From assembly GCA_947589425.1 (NCBI GenBank), contig CANQAV010000002.1, positions 62,001 to 126,000 of the forward strand: a stretch of 64,000 bases of DNA, written 5' to 3'. Source of the stretch: Candidatus Gastranaerophilales bacterium. GTDB lineage: Bacteria; Cyanobacteriota; Vampirovibrionia; Gastranaerophilales; Gastranaerophilaceae. Positions 62,316 through 64,000 of this stretch are shown here, one piece after another. The position numbers were made by a program, and so were the translations under genes. The first letter of the stretch is position 1; each line of letters begins with the position of its first letter. Under the pieces are notes generated by a model that worked only from the letters and a program-made list of their open reading frames with translations, was not told the origin of the DNA and made no database searches.

Positions 62316-62321
62316 AAGTTT

Positions 62322-63980
62322 TTATTGGGCAATTGCCCCCAGATTAGCTTGAGATACGCTTTTTTGATATTTGGACAAATATCCTTTCGGAACTTCATTT
62401 TGATAGGGTTTAAAGTTTTTTCTTCTTTCTTCAAGTTCGCAATCATCAACAAGAAGATTAATTTCCCTTTTATTTATATCAATTTTAATTTTATCTCCGT
62501 CTTGAATAAGACCGATTGTTCCTCCTAAAGAAGCTTCGGGGCATATATGTCCGATACACAAACCCCTTGTTCCGCCCGAAAACCTTCCGTCCGTAATAAG
62601 AGCACATTTTTTACCCAATCCTTTTCCTACAAGAAGGCTTGTCGGAGCAAGCATTTCTCTCATGCCCGGGCCGCCTTTCGGTCCTTCATATCTAATAACA
62701 ACAACATCTCCCGCCTTGACTTCATCATCAACGATTGCTTTCATGGCATCTTCTTCGTGGTTAAATACTTTTGCAGTTCCCAAAAATTCAAATACATCTT
62801 TATCAACTCCCGAAATTTTAACAACTGCGCCGTCGGGTGCGATGTTGCCGTGGAGTATTGCAAGTCCGGGGTTATTTGTAATCGGGTCATTAAAGGGTTT
62901 AATAACCGAATTATCAGCCCATGCTTGAGAAGCTATTTCTTCAACCGTTAAACCGATAATATTTTTTGTATTTTTCATTTCATCCGCAGCGCCCCGGAGG
63001 GTTTTTAATACACCCGGAATTCCGCCCGCATTATCTAAATCCGTCATTGTAAGAGTGCTTGAAGGGTCAAGTTTAATTATTTGAGGAATTTTTTTGCTTA
63101 ATTCTTCAAAATCAGCTAAAGATAATTCAATTTCAGCACTTTGAGCAATTGCAAGAAGGTGAAGAATTGAATTTGTTGAGCCCCCTAAAGCTAAATCGAC
63201 AATAATTGCGTTTTTAATTGCTTCTTTTGTTACTATATCTCTTGGCAGAATATTATTTTTAACCAAATCACAAATAACCGTTCCCGATTCAAACGCAAGT
63301 CGTCTTTTTTTGGATGAAACAGCTGCGGCGGTTGCGCAATATGGTAAACTCATACCCATTACTTCAGTAAGACATGCCAGAGTATTTGCCGTATATAAAC
63401 CTTGGCATGAGCCTATTGTAGGGCATGCAAAATGCTCCATTTCATGGAGTTTTTCTTCCGTAATTTCACCCGCTCTATATCTGCCTACGGCTTCTGACGA
63501 GCCTCTTATAAAAGTCAGGGTTTCACCCTTGCAGTGACCTTCCAAAGAAGGACCCGCCGTTACAATAATTGAGGGTATATTTAATCTTAAAGCGGCAATT
63601 AACATTCCTGGAGTGATTTTGTCGCAATTGGTTAACAATACAAGTCCGTCCAGCTGATGTGCGCTTGCAACCGTTTCAACACAGTCTGCAATTAAATCAC
63701 GGCTCGGAAGAGAGTAGCGCATTCCGCAGTGACCCATTGCAATCCCGTCGCATACGGCAGGTACGCCGAATATAAAAGCCTGCCCCCCTCCGGAGTGTAT
63801 TCCTTTTTCAATTTGACGTTCTAAATCTCTCATTCCGGCATGTCCGGGTACTAAATCAGAAAATGAACTTGCAATACCTATAAAAGGTTTTTTTATATTT
63901 TTATCGGATAATCCGCCCGCATATAAAAGCGCTCTGTGAGGTGCGTGTTCAATTCCTTCTTTAATATTGTCACTTTTCAT
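62322..63980 (-). CDS. ilvD: Dihydroxy-acid dehydratase
   Basis: Iron-sulfur enzyme in valine, leucine and isoleucine synthesis. The 552-residue length is standard. Cluster and catalytic cysteines are in [12 protein letters not shown] (near residue 115-126) and [17 protein letters not shown] (near 186-202), and the C-terminal [23 protein letters not shown] is intact. AGGGG ribosome site before ATG 63980. First gene of a two-gene operon with an MCE protein. Only 20 bases lie between its start and the window edge, so its upstream partner is not visible. Confidence 0.98.
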   Translation of the reverse strand: MKSDNIKEGIEHAPHRALLYAGGLSDKNIKKPFIGIASSFSDLVPGHAGMRDLERQIEKGIHSGGGQAFIFGVPAVCDGIAMGHCGMRYSLPSRDLIADCVETVASAHQLDGLVLLTNCDKITPGMLIAALRLNIPSIIVTAGPSLEGHCKGETLTFIRGSSEAVGRYRAGEITEEKLHEMEHFACPTIGSCQGLYTANTLACLTEVMGMSLPYCATAAAVSSKKRRLAFESGTVICDLVKNNILPRDIVTKEAIKNAIIVDLALGGSTNSILHLLAIAQSAEIELSLADFEELSKKIPQIIKLDPSSTLTMTDLDNAGGIPGVLKTLRGAADEMKNTKNIIGLTVEEIASQAWADNSVIKPFNDPITNNPGLAILHGNIAPDGAVVKISGVDKDVFEFLGTAKVFNHEEDAMKAIVDDEVKAGDVVVIRYEGPKGGPGMREMLAPTSLLVGKGLGKKCALITDGRFSGGTRGLCIGHICPEASLGGTIGLIQDGDKIKIDINKREINLLVDDCELEERRKNFKPYQNEVPKGYLSKYQKSVSQANLGAIAQ

Positions 63981-64000
63981 TATCAGCCCCTTTTATTAGT

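Overview
The window is a 64 kb piece of an AT-rich (roughly 30% G+C by eye), gene-dense bacterial chromosome. It reads as Gram-negative: there is a TolC/RND/adaptor efflux operon, two MCE (MlaD-like) proteins, a lipoprotein and a surface-layer-homology (SLH) protein. SLH anchoring, a CdaA-type diadenylate cyclase, a separate-gene (archaeal-type) glutamate synthase, a split transketolase and many lineage-specific small proteins suggest a non-photosynthetic relative of Cyanobacteria (Vampirovibrionia/Melainabacteria, perhaps Gastranaerophilales). That placement is an inference from gene style; there is no rRNA gene in the window to settle it. I saw no prophage, CRISPR array, intact insertion sequence, tRNA or rRNA.

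Layout. 1-3.4 kb: a UvrD-type helicase cut by the left edge, a RecB-like nuclease and an O6-alkylguanine DNA methyltransferase. 3.4-5.5 kb (minus): a small membrane protein and two tandem WYL-type regulators, divergent from ribosomal protein S1. 6.7-11.8 kb: comF, an extremely AT-rich gap with two hairpin repeats, then dnaN, thrB, mnmG and a 57-residue protein. 11.9-13.8 kb (minus): TSCPD protein, phosphoglycerate kinase and a small unknown protein. 14-22.4 kb: an enlarged glycogen synthase facing the efflux operon. 22.6-31 kb: a TPR protein, an MCE protein, a three-gene glutamate synthase, a GNAT acetyltransferase and a sugar dehydrogenase. 31-37.4 kb: a TagA/WecG glycosyltransferase, split transketolase, FtsE-FtsX, RimM-TrmD, a structured 500-base gap and a cysteine-rich 73-residue protein. 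37.4-41 kb (minus except one unknown gene): cytidine deaminase, radical SAM protein, AI-2E family permease. 41-47.8 kb: LysA, CdaA, a second UvrD-type helicase, lipoprotein, amino-acid permease, tail-anchored protein. 47.9-56.6 kb: SLH protein (minus), GroES-GroEL, a GC-richer repeat segment, PurH, an Fsr-like transporter, then AcpP-FabF and a secreted protein (minus). 56.6-64 kb: a structured leader with two unknown genes, a GAF-GGDEF diguanylate cyclase, a DnaQ-like exonuclease, MlaD-like protein and IlvD.

Expression signals are unusually readable. Several minus- and plus-strand promoters have near-consensus -35/-10 boxes with a 17-base spacer. A second group has an extended -10 of the form TGTTAWAAT. 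In several genes the -10 box lies only 6-7 bases before the start codon with no Shine-Dalgarno sequence, which predicts leaderless mRNAs. Convergent gene pairs are separated by strong intrinsic terminators, several of them bidirectional.

Most genes are housekeeping. The places most worth following are the AT-rich gap before dnaN (possible replication origin), the leader plus two-gene unknown operon at 56.6-59 kb, the structured gap at 36.7-37.2 kb, the repeat segment after groEL, the predicted leaderless genes, and the helicase/nuclease/WYL cluster at the left edge.
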